Assembly (NCBI GenBank): GCA_010405405.1
Contig: MU004238.1
Coordinates: 2,060,374 to 2,124,373, forward strand
DNA length: 64,000 nucleotides
Reading direction: 5' to 3'
DNA from: Microthyrium microscopicum
Taxonomy: Eukaryota > Ascomycota > Dothideomycetes > Microthyriales > Microthyriaceae
Translations under genes and position numbers: made by a program
The notes under the pieces: generated by a model
Databases searched by the model: none
Told to the model about the DNA's origin: nothing
The model's input: only the letters and a program-made list of their open reading frames with translations
In this document: positions 48,401 through 60,768 of the stretch, in pieces
Position numbering within the stretch: the first letter of the stretch is position 1
Layout: each line of letters begins with the position of its first letter

Positions 48401-51400
48401 TATATTAGTATAATAAAGAAGATTATAGTCTTATTAAGTAGACTCTTATATTAGTGCTAGTAATACCTTAATAGCATGATGATTGTTAGTCGTTATAATA
48501 TTACTTTTAAAGATCTATCTATACTTTATAACTTTAACTAAGTTAATATATGACTATTATTTAGACTTTAGGAGAAGATAAGCAAAGATAATTAGCTTCT
48601 CTATATAGAGATCTTAGAGTATCTATATAATATAAGGCGCAATATTTTGTATAGCGCTATTTAGTATAAAGTATAAAGAATGCTACTTAGCTTTATAAAT
48701 TAATAGATCTTAATTAGAATTACGCTTATTTATTTTGTAAATTATATCTTTCTAGTTATAATGCTACTTCTTACTAATAAATATAGTAATATTACTAGAG
48801 TTAATATACTATTTAATAATTATATTACTATATAGTCCTATATAAAAGTTAGGACGCGATTTAACTTTATGATACTTTGTAGCCTTAATAAAATTTAGCT
48901 TAATAACTACTAGCTTATTTGCTCTAGTACTTATAGGTATAGGTAGAGGGAACATAAAAGATAGTAAAATAGCGCTAGGTAATAGTATAGAAGTGCTAGC
49001 ACTAGGAGCAAGACTTATACTACGACTATAGCTTCCTACTTAATTAGTAGAATAGCTAAAGCTATAAGGATTAGTAGTATAGGTAAGAGCTATAGCTTTA
49101 TAAATCTTCTACTAGTATAGATAAGCTTTAATCATTATATTATAAAAGTTCTAATAATCATTATAGCTAATGCGGTTAGTAAGATGTAGTAGATTTAATT
49201 TTGTAATGACTAAGAAGATATAGGCTATAATAGCTTTAGTGAGGATATCTCTATATATATAGTAACCTAGATTAATCTCGTCTTAAACTAGTAGTAAGAA
49301 CTCTAAGACTACTATAAAGCAAAAGAATCAATTAAGATAATCTATACGTAACTATAGACGGCTTATGCCTACTATAATAATTAACTAACGACTATATTCT
49401 TAAAGTATATAACTACCTAAGTAATAAATAGGGTTCTAGATATAACTTTAGCTTATAGGAGATAAGAAGGATTTAAGGGCATTACTATATACTAACTAGC
49501 TTAATAAAAGAAGCATTCTATTTAGAAAGTAGTTATAGAGAAGGTTTGTTAGGCTATTAAGCTTAGAGTAGGCTAGGTCTAATAGCTAAGAGGTTATAAG
49601 ATCTAGCATAGGCATAAGTTAAGAGATTACGACTTAAGATAGGATTTATAGTCTTAAAGTAGTAAAATATACGCCCTAAGCACTAGTTTCTAGGAATACT
49701 ATATATTCTTATATCTAAATAATCTTATCATAATAGTGACCTTAATATATCGTATTAAACTTAATATTATTATGTTCCTAAGCCTTAATATTATAGAAAT
49801 AATACGCCTTAGTAGAACTAAGTACTTAAAAACTAGAGTTCTAATGCTATTAAAGCATATTGCTAAGAAGGTAATAAACCATAATACATAATCTAAAGTT
49901 ATTACTATTTACATCTTTTATAATAACTCTATGTTTAAGGGCTATAAAGTAATAAATAATAGTATCTATAATGCTATTCATCTTACTACTATGTAGGCCT
50001 AATGTAAATAGAAGAACGTTAGCCTATTATAATTATTCTATAAATAAGAGACTAGCTAGTATAAAATAGAAGCTAGTTATAGTATGATGCATATTTTAAT
50101 ATAAACTAAATCTATCTATAAAAAGATTAATAAGAATTAATTATATTAGTATGTCTAATAAGTAATAATTCTTCTTAAGGAACTTGTAGCTATAGTAATA
50201 GATCTTAAGCTCTATGCGTAGAATAGTACATTAGAAGTATAAGTATAAGCTATGCTTAGGATAATAGATTTAATACATAAACGTGCTATTAAGACTAAAG
50301 ACTAGCTAAACTACTTGCTCTTAGCTATGACGAGGAACTAGAAGAGGAATATTAAGACTAAATTTATTATTAAAATAGAAACGTCTAGTAGGTAATGCTT
50401 TAACTAAAGTATAAATAGCGACATTTACTAGTACGTAGATAATAGTAGTGTTATAAATAAACTACTCTAGTTTGCTAGTAGTAATTTTTAGTAAGAATAG
50501 TCTATAAGCTAGAAGACTATTATTATCTTAGCTAATATTAAGAACGCCTAATTTAGGCTCTAACAAGTAGGTCTTCTTTTTAGTATTATACTTAGACTTT
50601 AGTTACTAAATACTTTTGTTATAGGCTTTAACTTAGATATATTAAGCTACTAATATTAAGAAGGTTTATTAATTATTACTATAAGTCTAAATTATAGACC
50701 TATAGATAAGCTCTTTAACCTTAAGAATTAGAGTACTAGCTAGATATTTAAAATTAGTAGTAGTACGAAAGTCTTTACTAAAAGTAACAACAAGTTCTAT
50801 ATAGCTTTAACTAGGTCTATCGCTAGAATAAACGTTATAATTTACTTTATAATAAGCACAATAAAATATAATTACGTTAGAAGGGAAGACTAGACGAGCT
50901 TTAACCTTATTTAATAGATTTATAAGCTTAATTACGTCCCTAGAAGTAGCATAAATTAATAAGGCCTAGGCATCCCTATGCTATAGTTCTTATAGTTTAT
51001 CTACGAACTTAGCTATACCTATATAAAGCTTTTTACGCATTTCTAGGCTTTTTGTAATAGTAGCAAAAAGATTAATTAGATTAATAAAATATATATAATT
51101 AGGCAGAGGAGCTTATTGCTTATTCTTTTATTTTAACTACTAGGTTAGAAGTTTAGTTTAATTTAACTCTAGCTTTATATAGCAAAGCTAGAAAACTAGA
51201 ATATGCTTATTAACGTGTTACTTTAATATACCTAGTATTATAGGAAGAGATTTAAGCTTAGGAATAATACAATGTTTAAGTAGCTTAAGTATAGTAAGTA
51301 AGCTAAGATAGTTTTAATAAGACAATCTAGCGTCCTTAACCTATAATCCTATAGCTAACTTAAATTTAGTAATCTTATAAGTTATAAAACTATAGAGATA

Positions 51401-54400
51401 AGGTAATAGTTTAGATAGATTATCTTTAATAGGCATACGTCCTAGTAGAGTCTCCTTATTAGAGGTACCTAGAGTAATAGGCTTAATTTCTTTGTCCTTA
51501 TTATTAGAAAGATTATTATACGTAGCATTAAGGTTAGTAATCTTTGCTAGCTCTTAAATAGTAGATTTATCTAAAGTCATAAGATTACCTAAGTCTTTAA
51601 CCGCTAGGTCATTAATCTTCTTAATAGATAAGCCTTATAGCTCATTAAGCTAAGAAATAATCTAATCTAAATTCTAAGCAAAAATTAGTATAGAGAAGGG
51701 CTAAGGAGGAACTATACTTATAAGCTTTATAATATTAACTAGTTCTTTTTCTATGCTTTCTAATATACTATCTATAATATTATTATTATCATTAAATAGA
51801 GGTTTATTATTATCTTCGCCTATAGGTATATTAATATTATTACTATCTATAAACATTAGCACGTTATTATCTTTATTATAAAGTTATAAATTAAAAGTAG
51901 AAAGCTAAGTTAGAGGTAGTATAATAGATACTACTAGTATATTTTAAAAACCTTACTAATACTTAGTAGGTAGAGGAGGCTACTTAATAATTAGATAACT
52001 TTATTAAGACGCTATGCTAATAGTCTTAATAAGAAGATCTATAGGTTAAACTATATACTATAGTATAAGAGTTAGTATTAAAGCTCTATAGGTAAGCCTA
52101 ATCTAATTAACGCAACGCGACAAAAATTAACGACGTAGTATAAAAGATTAAGTTCTTAGCGATATATATACTATAGTATTATATAACAATTAGAGTAAGT
52201 AGTTAATTATAAGTTAAATAATAGGATATTATCTTAATAATTAAAGACGAACGAGTTTAGTAGTAGTTATAGAGAAAGAGGTAGAGTAAAAGATTTTATA
52301 AGTAGTAGATGTAGGGTTTATAGTTTATACCCTACTAGTAAATCTTCTAACTATAAAGCTAGCATAGACTATAAATAGAGATCTCTATATATATTTCTAG
52401 ATTAACTTTCATTTAATTATTTACGCTATTATAAATAATAAGTATAATCCTATAGTAAAAAATAAATAGAAAGTTAGAAGCTATATAAGAGACAAAGTAT
52501 ATATTTATATTACGTTTACGCATACTTATAATAGCTATATAATTATAGTTCTCTAATTATAAATATATTATACCTTTGCGTAGTATTTTAATATACTAGA
52601 ATTTATAAAAGAGATAATAAGAAGCTAGTAATAACGTAAGACTTTATATATTTTAGTAAGTAGATATTATAAACATTATTTATAAACTTAAATAACTTAC
52701 TTATATAAACTATAATTAATTGCCTATATATATAATGTCTTCTCCTTTATAATTCCCTAAGTCTAGTAACTCCTCTCTACCTCTTCTAAGTAGTCTATTA
52801 AGCACTAGGGCTAGTTTAGCTAGACTAGGTCTAGGTTATCTAGATTTTATAGATCTTATAGCTATGTTTAATAGCGTACTAACTAGTAAGTATAAAGATT
52901 ATAAAATTGTACTAGTAGTTAATTATTATAGCTATAGTAGCTATTACTCGCCTCTAAGAAGTAATGAACCTAGTGTTAGTTACCTTATTATTACTAGTAG
53001 ATATAGTAATTATGTTATTAAAAGCCTACGCGTTTAAAGTATAAGTTAAGGAGCGCGTTATAAAAGAATTAATAGACGTAGAGATAGAGGTAGAGAAAGA
53101 TAATACCTAAGATAGAGAATTAGTATAATATTAGCCTATATAGATATAAAATAAAGTTACTTACGCTTATTAATAATAATATTCTTATAGTATACTAAAT
53201 ACTTAACCTATTACCTTTCCTAAATAGAAAAGTAAGCCATAAGCTACTAGATATATTAACTAGTTTATTATTAAGCCTAATTATTACCTTTAATATTAGC
53301 TATTATTACAAGTTTGCTAATATGCTTACTAGAGGCTTTCTCTTTAGTGTATATAATATAGGTAATATAACGCCCTATATTAAAGTTAAAGTTAAAGCTA
53401 AAGATATTAAAGAGAAGAATATAGGTATAGATAACCTAGAAGTAGTAGATAGGATTAAATCTTAAAAGATTTATAGTATAGATAGATAGCACTTAGTAGC
53501 TAGCGTACTCTTTAGTTAATTTAATAAGGTAGCTAAATCTATAAGTCTATAGTTAGTAAATATACTATACTAATCTTAATAATATTAGTATACTAATCCT
53601 AGTAAATAGTATAAAGGCTTATATATATACAATACTAGCTAGCTTAGACTACTTAGAAAGTAGACTAAGAGTTAAACTAAGGGTTAAATTATAACCTAAA
53701 TTAAGAGTTAAACTAGGCAATCTAAGTACTTAATTAAGACCCTATATTACTATATATAGTAAAAGAAGATCTAGTAGTATAGTAGGAAGCACAAGAGAAG
53801 AAGTAAGCATTATTATTATAATAAATAAAAGCTAAGATGTTATTAATATTAGCTATTATACTATAAGAATAATAAAAGAAAAGTATATAAGCATATAAAG
53901 AAATATATAATATAAGGTTAGTAGGATTAAAGGAGGTAGGTAAGTAAATAAATAGTAAGTAAAGAAGGAGTATAAGAACATAGAAAGAGATATATAATAA
54001 GAGGTTAGCAAGATTAAGGAAGATAAAAATACTAACTCTCTAGTTCTTTAGGGGCGATAGTTATACTACTATAAAGACTAGTAATATCTAGTCTTTTTAT
54101 TATAACTCTACTACTACTAGATTTACTAGTTAACTATATAAAATCGCACAAAGTTAAGCTATTAAAGAAAGCATAACTAGGTGCTAAATTCTAGTAGGCA
54201 ATTATAGCCTTATTAGCTACTATCTTAGCGCTAGAATCTATAGCTAGGATATATATAGCAGTCTTATATACTAGATTAGTAAAGAAAGCTAAAAACATTA
54301 ATCTATAGTTATAATATATATATTAAGTATATATAGCTTACTTTTAAGGTATCGCTAAGCTAGTAGCTTTAAGTTTTTAATATTAATATACTTATCTATA

Positions 54401-55967
54401 AATTTAAAAACTTTAAAAAAATTTATAGGAGTATAATTTTACTATAATTAGGCTATTAGGCTAGCTAAAGACTCTAGAGAAGAAATAAATAGTCTAGGAT
54501 GTTAACTAAGATAGTTAGTTATATAGATCTACATTATATATATATTAGTAAATTTTATATATAATAGTAAGTAATAGATTAAAGTTAGAAGCAAGGTATA
54601 ATAAATAACTAAAAGATTAAAGCTATAGTATACTATGCTATAAAATAATATAGCATAATAGCATAGAATAGAATAAAGAGACATAAAGATATAAATATAT
54701 AATAATATTAAGAGTTTATGATAGATATATTTACTTATATTTATATTTTTATAGGTAGCATTACTAAAACTATATATATTTAAGTCCTAGAGCTAGGCTA
54801 CTTAGGCTTAAGGAAGGTTTTTAAGGCTATATTTCTTAGATAGCTAAAGTTCTTTAAAAACTTTATTTTTAAATATTTTATTTGTATATATAAGCGTATA
54901 AAAACGTATTTAATAGGCTAAAAGTTTTATTTTATGGGCTATCTTATCTATAGAGTTAATCTATATACTATAATTAGCTTACTATTACTTAAACTTATAC
55001 TACTATCTATATAATACTTTATTTTAGTAAATATTAACTATTAACTAGCTATATATACTCTCTATAACGAAAGATAGCATTATAGGTAGTAAACATAGTT
55101 AGTAAGTTAATAGTTACTAAAGCAAAGTATTATATAGATAGGTAGATAGATTAATAGTCTAGATATAGCTTACTTTTAGTATAATTATAGTATTAGCGTT
55201 ATCTATGCTACTAGTAGTACCTAGGTAAGTATACTTCTTTACTTACTCTTCTTTAAAAGTAGTAAGAGTAGCTAATTGTTTCTTATTAGTCTAGTAAGGG
55301 ATTAGGGCGCTAAGTATAATATAGAGTTTTTCTTTATGAGCCTATATAATATATTAGATAAATACGCTAGTATTAATTATATACTTAGAAGATTATAATA
55401 GTTATAGTATATAGTAAGAACATTAAAGCATAAGTAGAATAATGTATAAGAGTCTTAAGCAAGATATAGTAATAATTAATATATATATAGTAGTAGAGTA
55501 GAAAAAGATAATTATAATAGCATATATATATAAATAATTTAAAATATAAGTAGATATATAAATATAGATATAATTTACTTAATTTAAACTTAAACTATAT
55601 AACTTACTTTTACCTAATTAACCTTAAGAAAGGCTACGAAAAGAGCTAGATTAAGCTTAATATTATTACTAACTTCTCTAAAGCCTAATATAGTAAAGAA
55701 AACGTAAAAAAAAGGGTAGTAAAAATAGGAATTTAATAACGCGTAAAATAAGGTAGTAGGAGTATATAGGCAGTATAAGACAAAATTGTATTTATTATCG
55801 TAATTACTTTAAAATCTATATCTATAGTTTTAACCTTTAGAGTTAAGGTTATTGCTAGCTAATATTATAATATACGTTTATAAGTACTAAGTAGTTATGA
55901 TTAGTTAAGGTTAGCTAATATAAACTACTAACTATATATAGCCTTTAATTAACTAATAATACAATGC

Positions 55968-56130
55968 TAAACGTTTATTTGTATGTAAACGTTTATCTCT
56001 CTTAAACGTTTATAAATCTTACGGTTCATAAACCACAATTTCTTATAAACGTTTACAAACGCAAACACTTATAAATATCCACGTTTACTCGATTTTACCG
56101 TTGACTAACAGAACTATCGTAACAACCGTT
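55968..56130. repeat. Right subterminal motif cluster
   Basis: TAAACGTTTA occurs at 55968, 55986, 56003 and 56046, and AACCGTT at 56124, with partial copies near 56095. These are the same motifs as at the left end. Four copies of a 10-base palindrome within 90 bases is far above chance. Confidence 0.75.
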
Positions 56131-56168
56131 GATGAACCACCATCTAGTTCCATAGACCGCCGCTAATG
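56118..56168 (-). repeat. Right terminal inverted repeat
   Basis: Read on the minus strand from 56168 it begins CATTAGCGGCGGTCTATGG, then after seven bases TGGTGGTT, four bases, AACGGTT and TTACG. The order is the same as at the left end with about ten fewer bases in the spacer. Confidence 0.85.
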
Positions 56169-56376
56169 TGGTTCAGAGGTTGTATGTACCAATTTTCCGT
56201 GCTACTTTCGAAGCACCTCTAATATCAAAGAGATACCATTTCGAATGTCTTTCCAATCAGAATCTCTCATAATAGTAATTATTCTATTTTGCGTCTACAT
56301 AACACCATATATTCGCATCAAATATCGCTATACGCTAATCTCAACGCTCAACAAATTAGAGTAATCAACAACCAAA

Positions 56377-58268
56377 TCAAGCCACAACATCTTTGCGACC
56401 ATCTACCTCTCTCAAATACTGTCTCGCCACAGGAACTTGGAAATGCTTGCGTCCACTAATCGCATAATGGAGCATAGATCCAACAATGACCAATCCCAAT
56501 AGTGGTCCTGCATAGTTCATGTTCTGTGCTGTCACTGGCAAGAATTGTGGGAATGGCATCCAGGTAATAATATAGAAAAGGTAACACAGCGAAAGAATAT
56601 TGCAAGGGATTCCCCATTTGCCTAGGCTGAAAGGTCCATATTCGGGCCTTGCTCCGTGTCCTAGTTTGCGGATGAGAATGAAGAGGATGGGTAGCACGTA
56701 GGATACGGCGAGACCCAGAGCTTGAAGGGAGATGATGGCGTTGAAGGCGGTGGAGGAACCGATGTAGATCAGAGAGAGGAGGAAACTGATCACACCAACG
56801 AGGATGAGAGCGTTGACTGGGAGTCTAAGAGTTGGGTGAAGCTGTGGAAAGGTTAGTGAAGCACTGGCAGAGCGACTATAGACTTACGTAGGCAAAGTGG
56901 CGGGAGAATGGGAGCCCCTGGTCCTTTGCGAACACCCAGATCAGTCGCGAAACTGAAGCGAAAGCATTGAATAATGCGCCAAAAAGGACGAGAGCGGGCA
57001 TGACCACGAGGAAGTTGGTGGCTGATTTGGAGCCGGTTGCTTCGTAAAAAACTTCGATTAGAGGAAGTGCAGTTGGCGTAGACATGACCTTGGTAACGTC
57101 GCCGATGCAGTAAAGAACAGTAAGAACAAATGCGAAGAGCATGATAGAATTGCTGACAGCAGCAATGATCATACTTCTTGGCACTCTAGTCTCGACTTTT
57201 TTAACTTCGTCACCTATAGCGGGTTAGTTATTTGAACGTGGAAAGCGATCCGAGAAAACAAACTCATGTGAAGAGCTCCATCGAAGCCTAAAAAACTGGT
57301 TAGCTATTGATTGCAAAACTTCTTAGTAGTTCTTACCGAGTACAGAAAAGCTGATGGTCAAAAGTCCAAGTCCCCAGGCCACCCCTTTGTTTTCCCAACC
57401 ACTTTGATCATTCGTGAGCGTGTTCCATACGTAGTCGTTGGTCGATCTCCTGGCCAAGGCAGCCAAAACGATGATGGAGACCAAGAAGAAGAGCACATGG
57501 AATATGCCGCCTACAGTCTCAAGTACGTTGAGTAGCTGTTTAAAGTAAAGATTGAATACGAATGGAACGATGATGAGTCCCCACATGATCAATGTGGTGT
57601 GCCAGCCTTTTGGTGAATAGCCATCATAGTTGAAGATGGCAAGACTGGTGATGATGTTGGAAATGATTGCTGGAGGCCCAGCAGCGGCTATTATCCATGC
57701 GAAGATGGTGATCCAACCTGGTCATCTGTTAGTCTAGAGTTCTGCAAAATGCTTTCAAGCTGGTAGAGATACCTTGCAGCAGTCCAAAAAATCTAGGAGC
57801 AAAAGGCGCGAATCTTGCCGACCATCGATATTGAGCTCCTACTGATGGATCCCTGGGGTGCGTTAGCAATACTCCAACGAGGCGATCGGAGATATTGTCC
57901 ATACATTGAAGACAACTCTGCCAACGAGCAAGCGACAAAGGACGCGCCAAAGCCAACAAGTATGCACCCGTAGATCATTGATGAGGGACCGCCATTGTAC
58001 AGGGCGAACTGGAAGGTGACCGCGAAAGCCTCCCAACTACAAAGTACAATGAATGTGAAGTTGACAATCGCTGGTAGGTTGATATATCGCTATATGAGAA
58101 ATTAGTCTTTGAATCTATGAAGATCACGACAAGCTTGGACCAGGATCAATTGCTTACCTCGAGCATCTGAGGAGCGCGAGCATCAACGACGGCCTCATTC
58201 GAGGTTGCGACATTGCCATACTCCTTGTTAGGGAGCTCGTTATCGTTGGCCATGACAACGTCTTTCAT
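56377..58268 (-). CDS. APC-superfamily amino-acid/choline/GABA-type permease
   Basis: Seven exons (58268-58158, 58089-57905, 57852-57773, 57717-57337, 57287-57264, 57213-56888, 56841-56377) give 523 residues; a second in-frame ATG at 58253 would give 518. Exon 5 has only 24 bases, yet it carries GFDGALHM, a conserved family block, so it must be included. SLAELSSM-DPSVGAQYRWSARFAP, rebuilt over intron 2, is the signature of Hnm1/Uga4-like carriers (AA_permease_2). Other blocks are GWITIFAW, EVKKVETRVPRSMI and VFAKDQGLPFSRHFAYV-LHPTLRLPVNAL. Such proteins are plasma-membrane importers with about twelve membrane segments. Substrates in the family include GABA, choline and other amines; this one is not assigned. 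The gene lies next to the RIP element, whose right end is 208 bases past its stop. Confidence 0.92.
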
Positions 58269-59740
58269 GGCTACTGTAGGAGGTAGTACGGAGTACTGGA
58301 CACCCGAAGTTGTAGATGAAGTCGCAGGATTTGGAGAAAACCGATGGAGCGGAACGGGGTGCGTGGTACGGACCTTTCAACTGGTAACTCTGATCATCTC
58401 CCAGTCAAACAGACATGATTTGCGGCGGCTGGAAAGCGGGTTAATGTACTTTTGGTCGGCAAGGTATGGGCCTGATTTGAGAATTTAGCGGCGACAGGAA
58501 GCTCGTGCAGTAGCGCAACGCGTCTGACCAGCAAGACGAGATTTGGTGGGTGGAAGGAGGTTGAAGAAACGTTGGAGGTAACTCCTTATGGCTCAAGCAC
58601 CAGGGTCTCCCGTCGTGGCGTTCAAAAAGTGGGCCAGACCACGGCGTGATAAGCAATTCTTTTACGCGATTTTGAGTCGTTCGTTGGCCCACTGGTGAAC
58701 CCAATTGAAAAAGGGTCTTTTTGATACTAGTATCTTAGGCTACTTGTCATATCCGCGTCTGTCAACGGGTCTCATTGTCGCGTCTGAAGATCTGGGGTTG
58801 TATCTGATATGGATTCATGGCGTATTCCTTCCGTAACTTCAAGGTTGTCAACGTTGGCCAGGAGTACAAAATCCTTTGTGAATCGAGACGGAAATCTCCA
58901 GACTGGCCTCCAAAGAGGTCGGGCTGGTCAATTGTGGTTGGCTGCACAAGGGAGGAAGGTGGGCGTATTCATGCTTGCTTTGCATGGTTTTCCAGGATCC
59001 CTTGTTATCGGCTGGCAGACGGCACGCTGTCCCGTTGCTAGTTTCTCCCTTGCACTTGTTCTAGCCCAAGATTCGGGGTTGTTGTTCAGAAACACCAGTC
59101 CTAAATTCGTAAAACATCCCACAACCCAAAGAAAATGATAGGCTAAAAGTTCATAGCCGCGCGAGCCGCTTCCCGCTCAAGAACCAGAAGCTTTGACATT
59201 GATATATTCCCAGCAGGTGTGGAGTGGAGTTTCTTTGTCTCACCCAGAATCCAGGACCCTGGAGACTTTTAGCACTGATGCCAAGTGATACTCATCAAGG
59301 ACGTCGACATTACATCTGTCCTGTCTAATAATGTGCGGTCACTCTAGCAAGGTAAGAACAGTTGCTATTGAGTAATACTTTCAGGAACCTTTTTCTTCAA
59401 AAGCACTTTAGACAGTCAAAATGCATCGACGCTATTATGGAAGCTACTCCAAGATCTAGATGCTAATATGACGGGGAAAAAAAGGGTCGACTAACTTAGC
59501 CACGGGTACTCGCGGCTGCTAAGCACCAAATCATACGTGCCTCTATTTGAGCCTCAAGTATTATCCGGATCTTGGTATCATTGATGAATCGGCCTTTACT
59601 TGGTCCATGGTTTTTACAATTGTCCGGAGCGATGATATAGATTTAGAGCCTCAGTTCCATTGACTACGTAACTCTTAATGACCATGGCCAAGGAAGCTCA
59701 TATAATATTGCCCGAGTCGTGCATTTCATTCATTTCTACA
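58269..59740. other. Intergenic region, no supported gene
   Basis: These 1.5 kb hold the permease promoter on the left and the 3' flank of the next gene on the right. Open frames at 58441-58704, 58809-59138 and 58928-59122 overlap one another on both strands and show no domain. No repeat, RNA gene or clear TATA box is seen. Confidence 0.45.
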
Positions 59741-60768
59741 TCATGTATCTCGTTTCGCAGCCATCATCGCCCGATAGCCTTTAATAATATCCTGTCTCGT
59801 CTGTCCCAACTGCTCACGACGCCGTAGACTACCAGCATCTTTCGGTATATCCACAATCTTCGAGCCTTTGAAAATCTCTCGAGGCAGCTTTCCGAATTTT
59901 GGAGGAGCCTTTGCAACATCGAATATGCCTTTGGAATCATCCCTTTGGTTCTTGAGTACTGCCCAAGGATCATCATCCTTCTCGTCAATTTCTCCAATCA
60001 GCTTGCCCTTTTTCTTCTTCGAGCCCTTTCCACCAAGCTTGCCCACTGTCATCATGATTTGCCGAGTATCTTTGTCCAGACTCGCCATCTGCTCTTCTAG
60101 CTCTTCCTCGGCTATTTCTCGTTCTTCTTCTTCCTTCTCTTTAATCCGTGCTTCATCTTTCCGCCAACCATCTTGTAGTTTCCGTAGTTTCTTCTCGTGC
60201 TTCGTCCGTCGTTCTTGTACGCCGTCTACCTTTTTGCCCTTGGTAGATAGACCCGCTATGGGCAAAGCTTGATCTACGCGAATCGCAAAGTCACCCAGCC
60301 TCTCGCCTGGCTGTATTGTAAGCGGCGCAGTTTCGGTGACATGCTCGACAGCGGTCGGGACTACAGGTGTCTCCGCTTCCGCCTCCGGCTCTGTCTGTCG
60401 CTTTCTCTTCTTGCCCTTTGCTGGCCGGTCGCCATTATCCAGTCTGTGAGAAAGAGGTTTGCCGGTCTTTTGGAGGTTGAGGAGTCGCTTGAAGGCTCGC
60501 GGGGTATCATCGCCCTTGTAGTTCGTAATGGCCGGAGTTTCACTCTTCGAGCTTGGTCTAGTGTTTCTCTGTTGCCCTTTTTGTTGTCCTTTCTGCTGCA
60601 CATTCTTTGCGTCCTTCTGGGTGTCGCGAACGGGTAGAGGCTTCGCTTTGCTGGTGGGAGGGAGATCGTAGCTACAATGATGTTAAACTAGTCCAAGTTG
60701 CAATATTTTGATAACACATACTGATTCGCTGTGTTGTCTTGCGCTCTGCGCTTGTGTTTGTGAGGCAT
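59741..60768 (-). CDS. Basic coiled-coil protein, likely nucleolar, function unknown
   Basis: Two exons (60768-60722, 60671-59741) give 325 residues. The start MPHKHKRRAQDNTAN-HYDLPP is highly basic. Next come a Gln/Lys-rich patch (QQKGQQKGQQ), then the block DDTPRAFKRLLNLQKTGKPL, a nuclear-signal-like KGKKRKRQ, and a long Glu/Lys coiled coil at about 185-225 (RIKEKEEEEREIAEEELEEQ). The C-terminus holds DPWAVLKNQRDD and IVDIPKDAGSLRRREQLGQTRQDIIKGYRAMM, which look conserved. The layout recalls the CCDC137-type nucleolar proteins of animals and other small ribosome-assembly factors, but this is memory-based and weak. No catalytic motif or membrane segment is seen. The gene model itself is solid: one 50-base GT-AG intron with matching phase. 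Confidence 0.8.

Larger units (their letters stand above)
45223..56168. mobile_element. RIP-degraded transposable element with terminal inverted repeats, family not set
   Basis: This block of 10,946 bases is far richer in A+T than its flanks; lines counted by eye give roughly 22-38% G+C. It starts and ends exactly at a 19-base perfect inverted repeat (CATTAGCGGCGGTCTATGG at 45223-45241, its complement at 56150-56168). If the innermost TA on each side is a 2-base target duplication, the core repeat is GCGGCGGTCTATGG. Short palindromes repeat just inside both ends. CpA and TpG are nearly absent while TpA is abundant and CpG is kept, the mark of repeat-induced point mutation in fungi. No frame of 60 codons survives anywhere inside, so any coding content is broken many times over and it is a fossil. 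The ends suggest a cut-and-paste type DNA element, but with no readable protein I cannot exclude other TIR-bearing classes, nor nested insertions. The strong RIP suggests an old copy, though RIP can act within few generations. Confidence 0.8.

Noticed and set aside
45223-56168. Centromere or mitochondrial DNA insertion as the cause of the AT-rich block
   Set aside because: Terminal inverted repeats at both borders, kept CpG and loss of CpA fit a RIP-mutated element better; no mitochondrial gene is recognisable.
58441-59138. Frames between the permease and coiled-coil genes
   Set aside because: Mutually overlapping, no domain, no plausible start context.
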